A DNA stretch of 64,000 bases from Valencia hispanica (GCA_963556495.2 OY747710.1:23191500-23255499), one strand, 5' to 3'; positions 1-11,754 are shown, counted from the stretch's first letter. A program made the numbers and translations. The notes: generated by a model not told the origin, from the sequence alone.

Positions 1-884
1 GCAAAAACATTAAGTGGCACTCTTCACAACTTCGGCCTGACCCAGCATGTCAAACAACCAACACACAATTGAGGACACACTCTGGACTTAATTTTCTGCA
101 AAGGTTTAACTATATCTGACATCTTGGTAATTGATATTGCGGTATCTGACCATTTCTGTGTTTTCGATGAAAGTACCATCTCTGCTAAAATGTCTAGCCA
201 CAGTGTGATAACTGTAAAAAAGAGTTTTCTAGAGGACAGTTCAGTTGAAAACTTTAAACGTATTTACCCTCCCACCACATCCCCCTTCATCTCCCAACTC
301 CAACTCAGTAAACAAGCTGGTAGATAATTTCCTCACTAAAATCTCAGACATCATTGATTCCATTGCTCCAACTAAAGTGAAAGTAGTCTCAGGTAGAAAG
401 AAGTCTCCGTGGATAAGCAATCCACTAGGACGTAGTGAAACAAGGGAGTGTCGACAAGCCGAGAGAAAATGTCGGAAAACTCGACTCCAGGTTCACTGTG
501 AGATCTACAAAGAGAGATTGAACAGATATCAGTTAATTTTAAAAGATGCTAGGGAATCGTTCTTCTCTGAAATCATTAATAGAAACATTAATAATGCACA
601 GCCTCTGTTTGCAACAGTGGAAAGACTAACTAATCCTCCAGTGACAGTAGCTCCTGAACTAAACTCCACCAGGGCTGGCAATGAATTTGCCAGCTTTTTC
701 ACTGAAAAGATTCTAAAAATTAGACGGTCGGTCTGTACTGGAGCACTGAACCGACTACCAATGTTATACCCAACTAACACCAAATGTTCGAATTCCATGA
801 ATTAAACCAAAAAAACCTTGAAGAAATCATTAACCAATTAAGCTCCTCTTGCTGTCTTGATATCCTACCCACAGCTTTCCTTAA
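1..884 (+). mobile_element. L2/CR1-like LINE, endonuclease-end and linker part
   Basis: The sequence enters the window inside the pol-like ORF of a non-LTR retrotransposon. Around 60-165 the frames give a peptide like THN.GHTLDL followed by SDHFCVF, which resembles the C-terminal end of an APE-type endonuclease with its SDH motif. From 245 to 805 an open stretch encodes the linker before the reverse transcriptase (NKLVDNFLTKISDIIDSIAP, ESFFSEIINRN, FASFFTEKI). The reading frame changes near 320 and stops at 804, so the copy is dead. A TTAA-flanked transposon at 885-1858 splits it from its RT half. The 5' end lies outside the window. Confidence 0.75.
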
Positions 885-1858
885 AGTGTAACTGAACCCC
901 ATGAAAAATCATAACCCTGCCCCCAGACAACATTTGAAAAATTCTACAAAGTGGGCGGTGCCAGGAAGTACGGAGGTGTATGGCCAAGTGTGGGGGAAAA
1001 GCGGAGGGGGAACGTGGGCGTGTGTTCAGGAGGACAGTGACAGCTCGCTTAATGTGACACTGAAACATGGACAGAGACCAAAGCGACGTTGGCAGTTTTG
1101 CGACTGATCGATCTGATGCACATTCATCTGTTTTGAACGTTAGCCTATGTTAGCATCACCACTCAGAGACTGGACTCCCCCTGTCTCCCTCTGCCTCAGC
1201 AGCACCGGCCTTGGGCGGCGCTGGCTCGGCACCCTGAGCCAGCGGATCTCCTCCGCCGTTATCGGAGACAGAGGAGTAGACTTAGGCTTTATGGAGCCCA
1301 GCGGCCGCGAGCCGTAAAATTCGAGCCGCTTGCTCGGGGCGCTGAGTCAGCGCTGTCCGAGGCCGGCGCTGCTGCTGAGGGAGAGAGAGACAGGATGGGT
1401 CCAGTCTCTGAATGGTAATGCTAACATAGGCTAACGTTACCCCTAACCCAAAGGGTAACGTTCAAAACAGTATGTTAGCTATGCTAGCTAAGTGCTAATG
1501 TGATAATAATGGTAACCTGAAAAACACAATCCAACCTCCAACTCCAAACTCGCCACGGGGCCGGTATGTCTGATAGTTTTATACCCAAACCCCCGGGGCG
1601 TGTCTGTGAGACCATGACTGCGGTGACACAGTCAATGCCTGTGACCGCTCTCCACCAATCACAAAATTCGAATGCAGTAGCCACCGTTCAACCCTAAGAG
1701 GGCAGCACTAAGATGTTTTTAGACCAAAAAGTGTAGAATTAAACAAGTTTACACGAAAATGTAAAAAAAATCATTCAGAAACTGAAAGATTGCATTGGTA
1801 AATACCCATTTATACAGTTTAGAAGCAAAAAAAAGTTGTTTTGGGGTTTAGTTACTCT
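885..1858. mobile_element. Non-autonomous TTAA-target DNA transposon (Kolobok or piggyBac-like)
   Basis: The element sits inside the LINE and is flanked by TTAA on both sides (881-884 and 1859-1862). Its ends are 16 bp inverted repeats, AGTGTAACTGAACCCC on the left and the complement of AGAGTAACTAAACCCC on the right, with two mismatches. It is 974 bp long, has no transposase-like frame, and its GC-rich centre contrasts with the AT-rich surroundings. TTAA target duplications are known for piggyBac and Kolobok; the termini do not begin with the CCC typical of piggyBac, so Kolobok-like is my preferred guess. It inserted after the LINE did. Confidence 0.8.
1125..1472. repeat. Large imperfect palindrome inside the TTAA element
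   Basis: The left arm beginning CATCTGTTTTGAACGTTAGC near 1125 is mirrored by an arm ending in AACGTTCAAAACAGTATG near 1472. Further pairs nest inwards: CTATGTTAGCAT with ATGCTAACATAG, CAGAGACTGGA with TCCAGTCTCTG, and CTCAGCAGCACCGGCC with GGCCGGCGCTGCTGCTGAG. A short extra block of about 22 bp containing its own AACGTTACCC/GGGTAACGTT pair interrupts the right arm. The whole centre could fold as one long GC-rich hairpin. Confidence 0.75.
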
Positions 1859-1862
1859 TTAA

Positions 1863-2992
1863 GAAAGTTTTCCCTGTCATTGGGTCTGATCTGATTAAAA
1901 TTGTGAATTAATCCTTCCTGTCAGGTGTCTTCCCCCAGGCTTTAAAAACAACAGTTATTAAACCACTGCTAAAGAAGGATAATCTGGATAACATGTTAAT
2001 GCAGAACTACAGGAAAATTTCTAATCTTCCATTCATCAGTAAAATTATTGAAAAAGCTGTGTTTCAGCAGTTAAATAGCTTCCTAACAATGACCAACCCT
2101 GTTGATGTTTTTCAGTCTGGTTTCCATGCTCACCACAGCACTGAGACTGCCCTCGTTGAAGTTTTCAATGACATTTGAAGAAATACAGACTGTTGGACAT
2201 CAGTGCAGGATTTGACATTGTTGATCATGATATACTATTGGAAAGACTGGAGAGCTTGATCAGACTCTCTGGTACAGTACTTGGCTGGTTTGAGTCTTAG
2301 CTAAAGAACAGGAACTTTTTTGGCCCAAAAAAAGGCAATAACAAGGTAAGCCTTCTATCACCTGAAGAACATTTCTAGGATTAGAGGACTGATGTCGGAA
2401 CAGGACCTCGAAAAACTCATCAATGTGCTTATCTGTAGTCGGATTGATTACTGCAACAGTGTTCTTACAGGTCTGCCTAAAAATTCAATCAGACAGCTGC
2501 AGCTGATCCAGAACGCTGCGGCTTGTGTCCTCACCAGAATCAGGAAGGTAGAGCACATCATACCACTTCTAAAGTCCTTACACTGGCTCCTTGTAGCTCA
2601 GGGAATAGACTTCAAAATACTTTTACTAGTTTATAAATCACTGAATGGCTTAGCACCAAAGTATGTTGAAGATCTACTGTTAATATACCAACCCACCAGA
2701 CCACTTAGGTCCTCTAATTCCAGTCTACTCAACATCCCTAGAATTAGAACCAAACATGGAGAAGCAGCTTTCGGTTTCTATGCTCCTCTAATCTGGAACA
2801 AACTTCCAGACAACTGCAAAACTGCTGAAACACTGAGTTATTTTAAATCACAACTAAAAACATATCAGTTTAGAGTTGCCTTTGAGTAATGTTTTAATGT
2901 ATCATATGTTTTGTGTATGCTTCTTGCTTTATTGCTGTTTTTACATTATATGCTTTGTCTGTGTTTTATTGCTATTTTTCTTTGCCCCTTAA
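1863..2992 (+). mobile_element. L2-like LINE, reverse transcriptase and C-terminal part
   Basis: Continuation of the LINE that begins at the window edge. RT motifs are visible: VIKPLLKKDN, NYRKISNLPFISKIIEKA and FQSGFHAHHSTETAL at 1960-2178, then a decayed stretch like FDTVDHDILLERLE. Near 2340 the sequence jumps from YLKNRNFF straight to KVSFYHLKNIS, so the block with the catalytic YADD motif is deleted. The C-terminal domain (DLEKLINVLICSRIDYCNSV, LIWNKLPDNCKTAETLSYFK) is open from 2392 to the stop at 2887-2889. A 3'UTR follows and is broken at about 2990 by another insert. Confidence 0.8.
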
Positions 2993-3312
2993 AGGGGCTA
3001 TATGCAACTTTTCCCCCAAAATAAACCCAAAATAAATTTTCCCGCGCTGTCTGCTTATGTGACGTCAAGCGCGTTCATGTTAAATGTTTCAGATCACTCT
3101 GCCACCACCGCTAGTCAGCACTTGTAAGCAGTTCAATGGATTGTGCGAATACACAGAAGAGACCAAGGACAACTTTGACACCAACAGTAACTCCACATAG
3201 GACTAAAAAAGTTAAACCCCTGACAAGTGCCCGAAAAGATTGAAGATTGAGAGCGACCAGCGTCCGAGCGCGCACTGCGAGAGCGAGCAGAAAGGAAGAG
3301 CAGTTCCGTTTT
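2993..3312. mobile_element. Insert in the LINE 3' tail, possibly a second TTAA-type element
   Basis: The LINE 3'UTR stops at a TTAA (2989-2992) and its terminal GGTAAAGCACCTTGAA block resumes only at about 3313, so roughly 320 bp are foreign. The insert starts AAAGGGGCTATATGCAACTT. No matching TTAA or inverted terminus is visible on the right, so the copy is probably truncated. It includes a locally CpG-rich stretch near 3240-3290. Superfamily not established. Confidence 0.45.
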
Positions 3313-3385
3313 TTGGTAAAGCACCTTGAACTACCTTGTTGTTGAAAGTGTGCTATACAAATAAAATTGTCTTGCCTTACTATCT
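3313..3385 (+). mobile_element. L2-like LINE 3' terminus
   Basis: The stretch GTAAAGCACCTTGAACTACC followed by TGCTATACAAATAAAATTGTCTTGCCTTAC is the usual tail of this LINE family in fish, with a short TTGCC-type repeat. It completes the element that begins at the left window edge. The reverse-complement tail of the same family is seen at 35527-35560. Confidence 0.7.
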
Positions 3386-3718
3386 CGTGCACACCAGATA
3401 CTTTCTTGAGCGTCAACAAGGTCATCCGTTTGTTTTTAAACTTGCTAGAGACAGTAACCAGAAACCTGAGAGTGGTTTGAATAATGCTGAGGACAATTAT
3501 TATTACATTCATATAAGCGTATATGAAGGCCTTTATTCATCCGTTTGATGTTTCACCTTTACTCAATCAATAAAAGTTGAAAGCCAGACTATTTTATCTA
3601 GTTTTTCAAACGACACTGATAGCCAGCAGACTGTTGGCTAAGAAGAATCATCTTGATGCTCTGTTGAGACCAGACTGCTCACACTGTAGGATATGTGCAT
3701 TCGCGGCAGATTGTAGAC
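3386..3718. other. Intronic spacer without recognised features
   Basis: No coding exon, RNA gene or complete repeat is apparent; AT-rich sequence between the LINE tail and the SINE. Confidence 0.5.
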
Positions 3719-4080
3719 TTAAACTTGGGGCGACTGTGGCTCAGGAGTGAGGAGTTCGTCTTGTAACCGGAGGGTTGCCGGTTTTAGCCCCCGCTCCGAC
3801 CGTCTCAGTCGTTGTGTCCTTGGGCACGACACTTCACCCTTCTGCCTACTGGTGGTGGTCAGAGGGCCCGATGGCGCCAGTGTTCGGCAGCCTTGCTTCT
3901 GTCAGTGTGCCCCAGTCGGTGTGCTCCAGGGCAGCTGTGGCTACAATGTAGCTTGCCATCACCAGTGTGTGAATGTGTGCATGAATGGGTGAATGTAGTG
4001 TAAAGCGCTTTGGGGTCCTCAAGGACTAAATAAAGCGCTATAGAAGTACAGGTCATTTACCATTTACCATTTAAACTTGG
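3719..4080 (+). mobile_element. tRNA-derived SINE with 10 bp target duplication
   Basis: The body (3729-4070) starts GGCGACTGTGGCTCAGGAG, an A-box-like segment, and has a B-box-like segment in GGGTTGCCGGTTTTAGCCC near 3772. The 3' end holds GTAAAGCGCTTTGGGGTCC and AATAAAGCGCTATAGAAGT and finishes in a CATTTAC-type repeat. TTAAACTTGG flanks it at 3719-3728 and 4071-4080, as expected for target-primed insertion. A reverse-strand copy of the same family is at 46469-46773. Confidence 0.8.
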
Positions 4081-7000
4081 AACTACAAAGACGAAGAACA
4101 TCCCTGAAGTGAGGAGACCCTCGCCCAACAAGGAGAATGCGCAACAAAAACAAACACGTTTCCTTGGCAACTCTGGCCATTCTGTGCAGAGAATCTCCAG
4201 CTTCACAACAGTTAATGTCATATTTACTTTTACTGCAGTTGTTTTGTATTTACAACACGTGTGAGAGATGAATAAACCCATACAAGCAGAAATTCTTGGG
4301 GAAACAATATTTATTTTGGAACATCAGATGCTTTGAAGTTATAAAGTCCAATAGGCCTATTCAAATTTCTGTCTTTTTTACTGATACGTCTACTTTCAAA
4401 CAAGAAACATTTAATTATAATGTTATATTGCTTGGAGGATGCGCACATGGGCCTGCGCCATTTGTGCATGTATGCATGGAACAAGTGACGCTGCATGTTT
4501 AGAACACCTACGATTAAAGAGATACTAGTTAATCAGTCACATGTTGAGCATGAGAAAGTAACTTTTGTTCTTTCTTTTTTTTTGCCTATGTCCCCTTAGG
4601 GGCTCCGTAAAAACCCCTTCAAACAGTGACATATTTTTTGATAAATATTAACAGATCCTTTATGTAATAAGAATATCAAACATTGATTCTGATCATTATG
4701 CAAATGCTAACATTTCTAAGGTCCAAAAGTAAATATTTAAGAATTTCTTAACAAATTGGTTTTAATTGGTGTCATGAATTTGAGTATTTTTTTTGGTCAA
4801 AAGGTCACTGTTTGATTTAGCTCACATTAGTCATACAGCAGTAAAGATTAATTTCTTGGCCACTATTCTTAACTACAGATTAATATGCTTGTGGTGCTCG
4901 GGTCAACAGGACAGACGCCAGAGAATATCACTCTATGCTCAGACAGACCACTTATTGTAAGGATTCATTTTCGGCTTTGGTCTTCAAGTGGCTAAGTCAC
5001 TTTTTGCACTAGCAAGTAATTCAACTGATACACAGCCAGTCATATATTGGAAACTCAATGCATTTAGGCACAAGGACATAGTGAAGACAGCTTGTTGAGG
5101 TTGCAATGAACGGCAGACAGTAGAACGTCAACAGTAGTTCAAAACACCAGTCATAACAACTAGGATATGCTGCATACCTCATCTAAATGCACAAATCATA
5201 AAAAAGCAAAAAACATACACACACAAAAAAACACAATACTGCTCTGGTCAGTTGAAACCAGTAAACTGAGGCTACAATTCACAGATGCTGACCAAAACTG
5301 GACAATAACAGATTGAAAAAACGTCACAGTATAATGAGACCTAATTTCAGCTTTGACATTCAGATAGCAGACTCAGACTCATCCTAGTTTTTTGTATCAA
5401 AGGTTCAGGCTACTGGTGGTGGGGTTATTGTGTAAAATTGATGGTTAGGCATCTGGAAATATTTTGTGAGTGATTTTTTTTTTGCAATCGGTTTAAAAAA
5501 TGTAAACACATGAATTAATGTTGCTGATACACTTAGAATAAATGGAGCAGTCCTACTTGCTATAAATGTAACATATTCGTTTCTGGGCTCGGTAAAGTTC
5601 CAAGCCCAGAAACGACTATCTCAAGTACTTTCTTCCTATTTGCTCTTAGCTGTTTAATCTAAAAAAGCTTACTGTTCAATTTAGGTTAGCAAATCTACTT
5701 GTCAGCAGTGTGTTTTTTTGGCAGGGGCGATGACCTAAAAAGTCAAAATTGGGAAGAGAGGACATAAGCCAGCTTGTTAGGGCATAGGAAGGGGCGTGGT
5801 CTAGCCTGCTCAGCTTTATATGTTTAAAGAGGCTTGGAACCCTTTGAGAACTACTTATGGTAAAGTAAGATGGCTGTTTTCTGTGTCACAGGATGAAATG
5901 TGTTGTAGTCCTCAAGTGAAGGGCAATGTTTGCTGTGTCATCTGAGTATTTTAGGAATGAGGTGGTTTGTGAACAATTGAATGTGCACAGAAAAGATCTT
6001 TGCACAAACCCTTGTGGTGGTCCAGTGCTGGCTGCGAGTGCAAGTGACATAGTTGTGCTCCTCCGCATTGATTTCAGAATAATTCACAGAAAATCATGGA
6101 TATTTTAAATGATACAAGAGGAAATGTTGAGTTGTAATTTTTCAATCAACATGGGCCTCTCAATGGCATTGAAAGTTTACAAAACATCCCTGTACCTTGC
6201 GTGTTTAACTGCTAACGGAAAATTTGTTGCAGGCCACAGCATCCCCTGAGCCTCTATTAACCTTGTATGCAAAAAGATTGGGTTCAACAGCAGTTTCTCT
6301 AAACATTTAATGATTACTTGGTTTGCTTGAGACAGCAACAATGGTAACTGTTTTCCACATGGATGCTGTGATAGCCACATCCATGTCCACACAACACTAA
6401 CTGTCAGTAACTCTCATGCCCCTTTTATATTTCAGTTTGTAAATTTATATTTTAGGTTTGTTGTTTAGTGGTTGAAATACACTAGTTTGAACTGTAAGTG
6501 CACACATTTGGTTAACGACTGTATTTTCCACCAATTATTTGTTGCTGTTCAAGTTAACTTATTAATTTTTTCTGACCAGTGCTGAGAGTTTCTTCTTTTC
6601 CTGCTTCCTGGGAGAGCTTGGGGTGGGAAACAGTTTCTAAAGGCTCAAATCAGCTAAATAGAGCAGGAGCTAATTGGGCCAAGCAAAATATTAATAGAAA
6701 ATTGTTAATAGATTTAAGTTTAAATTCACACATTTAGGTATTGGTATTATAATTGCTTTCATTAACAGCCCAACTGTAGTGATTAGCTTGTTTGTCTGTA
6801 GTCTGTAAATTTTTGTCAGGTGTTGTGAGGTGACCTCCGCTTGTTTCACGGGTCTGATCAGCCAGTATATATACCCTTGTGTGTCTTTGTTTGTTAGGTC
6901 AGTTAGGTTGCCATGCCGCACGGACATTTTTAGGAGACGGACTGGCGGAAACAGTATGCTGCAGCGAGTGTTTCAGCCATGCAAGGTGAAATTTTCAAAA

Positions 7001-9094
7001 TACAGCAAATATTTTGTATTAAATTGACAGCGGAAAAAACAAAGACTGGAGTATACATTTTAAGCATCTTTGGAAAAATGCTGCCATTTATTTTCTATTA
7101 GTTTGAATAGAAAATTATACTTATTTTCTCAGAAAATATTTTCAGATTTTTGTATAGTTTTTGTCCTGTATGACATAAAAAGGGAGCTATTATTGTTACA
7201 GGTTTATTTTCTAATATAGAATATTAATTATTTCTATATAGATATTAAAGTCATTGCTGTAATGGTTGGCTTGTAAAAGCTGATCTGAAGTTTATTTTCA
7301 GCAGGAATACTTTAAATATGTTAAAATCAAAAGTCTTCTTTAAGTACACAGAAGGTTTTTATTGATGTGTTTAATGATTGGACCAAGTTTCCTCTTTTAT
7401 GGAAATCTAAATAGCGTCAACATATTTAAATTGCCAACACACATTTCCTTTAGCTTTCATTGAAAATATGATGTTGATATGATTATGAAACATGTTTTGG
7501 ACATGTGTTGGTTTATTTGTGTTTTGACATGAACAAAAGACAGGACATCAATTGGTTTGGATACTTCAATTAATGGAAACTGAATGGATTTAAGAGTAGA
7601 AAGTAGCCATTGAAGGAATGAAGAAAAAACCCTTAATGGGGAAAAATGTGCAACAAAAATTAACATTTTATAAATTGAATCGTAATCGTGAGGCACCCAA
7701 GATGGATTCCCCCTACTATTTTTTGGGGGAAAAAATTAAAACAACCCCTGTTTTAGAAGGACCCCTGTGCTTATGCAACTCAGTTCATCACAGGTGGTAC
7801 TGTGTCAGTTTGATATGACTTGGAAACAGAGCAGAGAGAGAGGTGTGAGCTACTGAGGTTTTGACGATACATGCAGACCAATTTGTACGAAAGAAAAATT
7901 AATAATGTAAAACAACATAGTTGACAGAAAAAATTTATTAGTATGCCACTATTTATCAATACTCTAATATTTACAAATAAGAAATGCATAAATAAGCTCC
8001 TGAATTATAGTGATGTTGTCAAAATGTTTCAAATGGTTCCATTGATTAAACTTGTAGCAGTCAATATTCTGCTTTATTCAGCCCATACTTGCTAAAATTA
8101 TTCATTTGTCCACATCAGCTCAAGGACTAGGTTTAAAATTGCAAAGCGTAACACGCACAGGCACAAACAGCCTCTAAAGTACATTCATCATTACCTTCAA
8201 CAAGGTCATTTTGAGTGTAGCAGTCAGATAACCCCATGAAGAAAAGATCCGAGCCACCTTAAGACTTCTACACTTCAGATCAGATATATCTGTAGATTTT
8301 TGAGTGGAACGCTGCTAAGCATTCATCAGAGAACACTCCCCACAACATTTTGGATTCATAACAATATACTGCAAGTCAGCCTTGTGGAAAATCAGAGCAT
8401 GTTTCTGTGTGTATTCTGAGTCTCTGTGGACTCTTCCTGGCCTTAATAGTATTAACTTAACATCAAACAAACACTTAAACACACAAAGAGTCTTGTTTGT
8501 TAATTCTCAATGAGTCTTCTTTGTTGAATTTATTTTCTCTCATAATTATAAAAAAAACAGAGAATGCTCTATACAAAATGGTACATTACTTTCATTATTT
8601 GTAAGATATAAAAAAGCAAACAAAAACAACTTGACACCCTCACATTTGTTGCTAATAAAGTGTGGTTCTGGGCCAGTGCACAGCGCTGGAAAAGCCCCAT
8701 CTTGTTTGTCCTGCATCAATCTCCTTCTCCGCTGCTAAAATCTCATTTGTACTCTCCGAAGCAAACTAGGTGCAAGGGAAGCCAACACTGTTTTGTTAAT
8801 GAGAAAAATGCAGGTTTTCAGCTTTGGCTCTCAGCAGCAGCAGCGTGTCTGTTCAAACACGGTCACACTGCCTGAGCTGAAATGTGGCTGACTCGGAGTT
8901 CACGTCATCTCTCTCCCTGATCTCATTCTTCAACCACCTGTCGTCTACGTGCTGTTGCTTCTTTTATTTATTTTCAAACCTGCCTATTATACTGCCACTA
9001 ATGTCAAGCGTATGTTTTTTTATGCCACAATGACAGAAAACTAAATTCCAATGGAAAGGCAACACTCCTTTGCAGTCAGAAATGCAGCGACTTA
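4081..9094. other. Intronic sequence, no gene recognised
   Basis: About 5 kb of AT-rich DNA with many stops in all frames. The longest frames (for example 5926-6108 and 7618-7818) show no family motif or splice context and are treated as chance. The only distinct structure seen is the hairpin at 5578-5614. The stretch is read as part of kcnn3 intron 1 on the minus strand. Confidence 0.5.
5578..5614. repeat. Perfect 12 bp hairpin
   Basis: CGTTTCTGGGCT (5578-5589) is followed by a 13 nt loop and its exact complement AGCCCAGAAACG (5603-5614). No T-run follows, so it is not a bacterial-style terminator; it may be the remnant of a small inverted-repeat element. Confidence 0.7.
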
Positions 9095-9639
9095 GTATTC
9101 GTACCTAATGAGCCTTTTCAGATTTTGTTACGCTACAAACTACACTGTATTCGACATGAGTTTTTGTGATGGACCAACTTAAATTAGTGCATAATTGTGA
9201 AGTGGAAGACAGAGGATAAATTATTTTAAATTTTTTATCCATAAAAAGAAGTGTGGTGTCCACACTTATAATGGTAGTAAACCTACTTTTCTTTTGGGGC
9301 ATGTCTCTACCAACTTTCATCTAGTGACATTTTTTGCCCATTCTTCTATGCCAAATGTCTCAAGATCAGTTGGATTGAATGAAGAGTGAATGAATGACAA
9401 TTTTCAAGTCTTAACACAGTTTCTATATTTGATTCTAATGCATGACTGTACTTTGATCTTTAGGTTTGTAGTCATGCTGAAAGGTGAACCTCCACCCTTC
9501 TCTCAAGTCCTTTGAAGCCTCTTAGAAGGTTTTTTGACAGGATTTTTTTTTAGCTCCATCCATCTTCTAATAACTTCTGACCAGTATCACAGCATGATGA
9601 CACCATCATCATTTTCCACCATGGGTGTGATGTGTTCAG

Positions 9640-10135
9640 ACTTGTGTTTCCTTTTTCCCATTCATCCCTGCATTTTTGCAGCCTTTTTTGCTTTTTTACA
9701 AGCAAAAAAAATGCTTGTACTTTTTGCGAGTACAAGCATTGCTGGTTGGAGGTGTACTATTGTCCGAGACCTATAAAGCAGTGCCGGCGTCTGTGTTACT
9801 GTCACCCATGCTGCTTTGTTATGGTCGTCTGTTGTCTTCCAGTATCTTCTTCACAAGTAACCGTACCTCGACAAATGAGATAGGCAAGATTCTGTATTGT
9901 AATACTGTGAGTAAGTGTGCTCATTGGTCACAGAGCATTAGAGGGCCTGGGATTAAGTTTACATTATGTTTTCATACAAAGTGTTAATTCCATTAGCATT
10001 TTACAGGCTACTTTTGAGTCTCACGTTAATACGGGACAAAGTGCATCCCTTTTCAGCTCAATACGGGTGGCTTACTTTTGTTTCTAAATACGGGACGATT
10101 CCGTTTTTCAAGGGACGCTTGGCAACCTTAGTCTT
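9640..10135. mobile_element. Foreign block inside the Tc1 relic
   Basis: The transposase-related sequence breaks after GTGTTCAGACTTGTG and resumes at about TTCTATCTAACACAG. Between them is unrelated DNA. It includes an 11 bp hairpin at 9711-9739 and, near 10030-10125, repeated TACGGGAC units ending in GGGACGCTTGGCAACC. The latter wording recurs in fish interspersed repeats, but I cannot name the family. Boundaries are approximate. Confidence 0.4.
9711..9739. repeat. Perfect 11 bp hairpin
   Basis: ATGCTTGTACT (9711-9721) and AGTACAAGCAT (9729-9739) are exact complements around a 7 nt loop. A third partial copy of the arm (ACAAGCA) lies just upstream at 9699-9705. Confidence 0.75.
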
Positions 10136-10915
10136 CTATCTAACACAGTATTTCACATGTATGCCAAAAAGCTTTGTTTTTTTAGTCACATGTGTCAGCA
10201 GCACCTTCTTTTACATGTTTGCCGTGTCCCTTCCAGAGTTTTTAGCTAACTGCAAAGGGGGGTTATTTTGGTTTAAATGTTCAATAGTCTTGCCTCTTCC
10301 ACATAAGAATGATTTCTGAAAGGCATAACATATTTGGTGACCTGTTGACAGTTACACCCACCTGAGCTGAGGATCTCTGCAGCTCCTCCAGAGTTACCAT
10401 GTGCCTATTGACTGCTTCTCTGATTAATGCTGTCAGTTTAGGTCGACGACCATGTCTTGGTAGGTTTGCGTTCATGCTGTAGGCCTACTCTTTCTTAATG
10501 GATCCTCAGAGTGTTCGTTGAGAAGGTTGGAATACTGTTTTTGTAATCTAACTCTGCTTTAAACCTCTCCACAACTTTATATCTGACCTTTCTGCTATTC
10601 TTGTGTCTTCATGATGCTGTTTGCCCACTAATCTTCTCTATCCAACCTCTGAAGCCTTCACAGAAAAGCTGGATTTATATTGAGATTAAATTACACACAG
10701 GTGGACTCTACTTACTGTAGGCCCTTGGTTGACTGGGTGTTATTCAGGGATATCATAGTAAAAGAGAGGAATATGTATGCACATTGCATTTACAAATATT
10801 TTTGAAAATGTATAATTTTTTTCCACTTCACAATAATTCACCACTTTGTTGATCTATCACATAAACCCAAGTAATGCTTGTGCTTGTAAAGTGAAAAATG
10901 TGAAAAGGTTAAAGG

Positions 10916-11548
10916 GAAATTAACACTTTCAAAAGGCACTATAAATGATTCTATGATCGAATATCTGCTTGTATGATTGGACTGAACTGACGTTTTGTTA
11001 AGTGCCCTGGGATGTCATTTGTTTTGAATTGTCTTTATATAAATAAGCAGAACAGAATGTTGACAGTTCCACGCTTGCATGCAGACAACAAGCATGCTTT
11101 CACGCACAATAAAATCTGGTTATCTTCCTTCCATACATTTGTGAATTCTTGATTTGTTTTTGTTTTTTCTGAATTTGCTAGCACTAAAAAGGGAAACTGT
11201 CACATTTTTGTACCCAGTTGTTTTAAACCATTTGAAATGCATTTATTTGTGGTCTTGCTGAGAGAACAGTGGATTAGGTTAGCCTAAAGGGAGAACCAGC
11301 TGTTCTGCTGTGTGCAAAGTTCAAAAGCTTGTCATCTAACAGGGCTCAAAAAGCCACTAATCAATGACAGGTTGTGGTTTCACAGGTGGATTTAATGCCA
11401 GAATTTTTCAAGGGAGCTTTCCATTACGTTTTTTCCTTCTTTAAATGTATACCTTGCGACAGGATATTACCAAGTCTAATTACTTTATTTCATTTCATGT
11501 TCCTGATTTTGCTTTTTTAGGACCAATTTCTCATATATCTACTACCTT
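10916..11548. other. Intronic spacer
   Basis: No exon or complete repeat seen. A short segment near 10990-11045 (AAGTGCCCTGGGATGTC...TATAAATAAG) resembles a LINE 3' tail, but is too short to assign. Confidence 0.4.
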
Positions 11549-11592
11549 ATTTCCCTCTGGGATCAATAAAGTATTTTTGAATTGAATTGAAT
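11549..11592 (+). mobile_element. LINE or SINE 3' tail fragment
   Basis: TTTCCCTCTGGGATCAATAA AGTATTTTTG followed by ATTGA repeats is a common retrotransposon 3' end in fish. Only the tail is present, as expected of a strongly 5'-truncated copy. Confidence 0.6.
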
Positions 11593-11754
11593 ATGGTCAC
11601 AGTGTATAAGCTTCTTTATGGTAGTTTGGTCTCATTATAAAGGCCTGATAGTCAGGAGATTTACAGAGTAGTGGTTACTGTGAGGCTGCATGAGAGGCAA
11701 GAGTAAAAACCTAAATAGGCCAAGTTATCACATGACTAAAACGCAACCGACAGT

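Larger units (their letters stand above)
9095..10915 (-). mobile_element. Decayed Tc1-like transposon, transposase on minus strand
   Basis: The left end, after TA at 9093-9094, reads GTATTCGTACC...TTTTCAGATTTTGTTACG...GATGGACCAAC...GTGCATAATTGTGAAGTGG. The right end carries the inverted counterpart CCACTTCACAATAATTCACC...GTTGATCTATCACATAAAC. Inside, stretches such as CTGAGGATCTCTGCAGCTCC and GTTTAGGTCGACGACCATG are the reverse strand of the transposase N-terminal half (HGRRPKLTALIREAVNRH... at 10281-10475 minus). Frames are broken throughout and the last bases of the right end are lost. An unrelated block of about 0.5 kb lies near 9640-10135. Confidence 0.7.

Noticed and set aside
3729..3800. 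tRNA gene
   Set aside because: A- and B-box-like motifs are present but the cloverleaf cannot be formed and the unit continues into a SINE body with target duplications.
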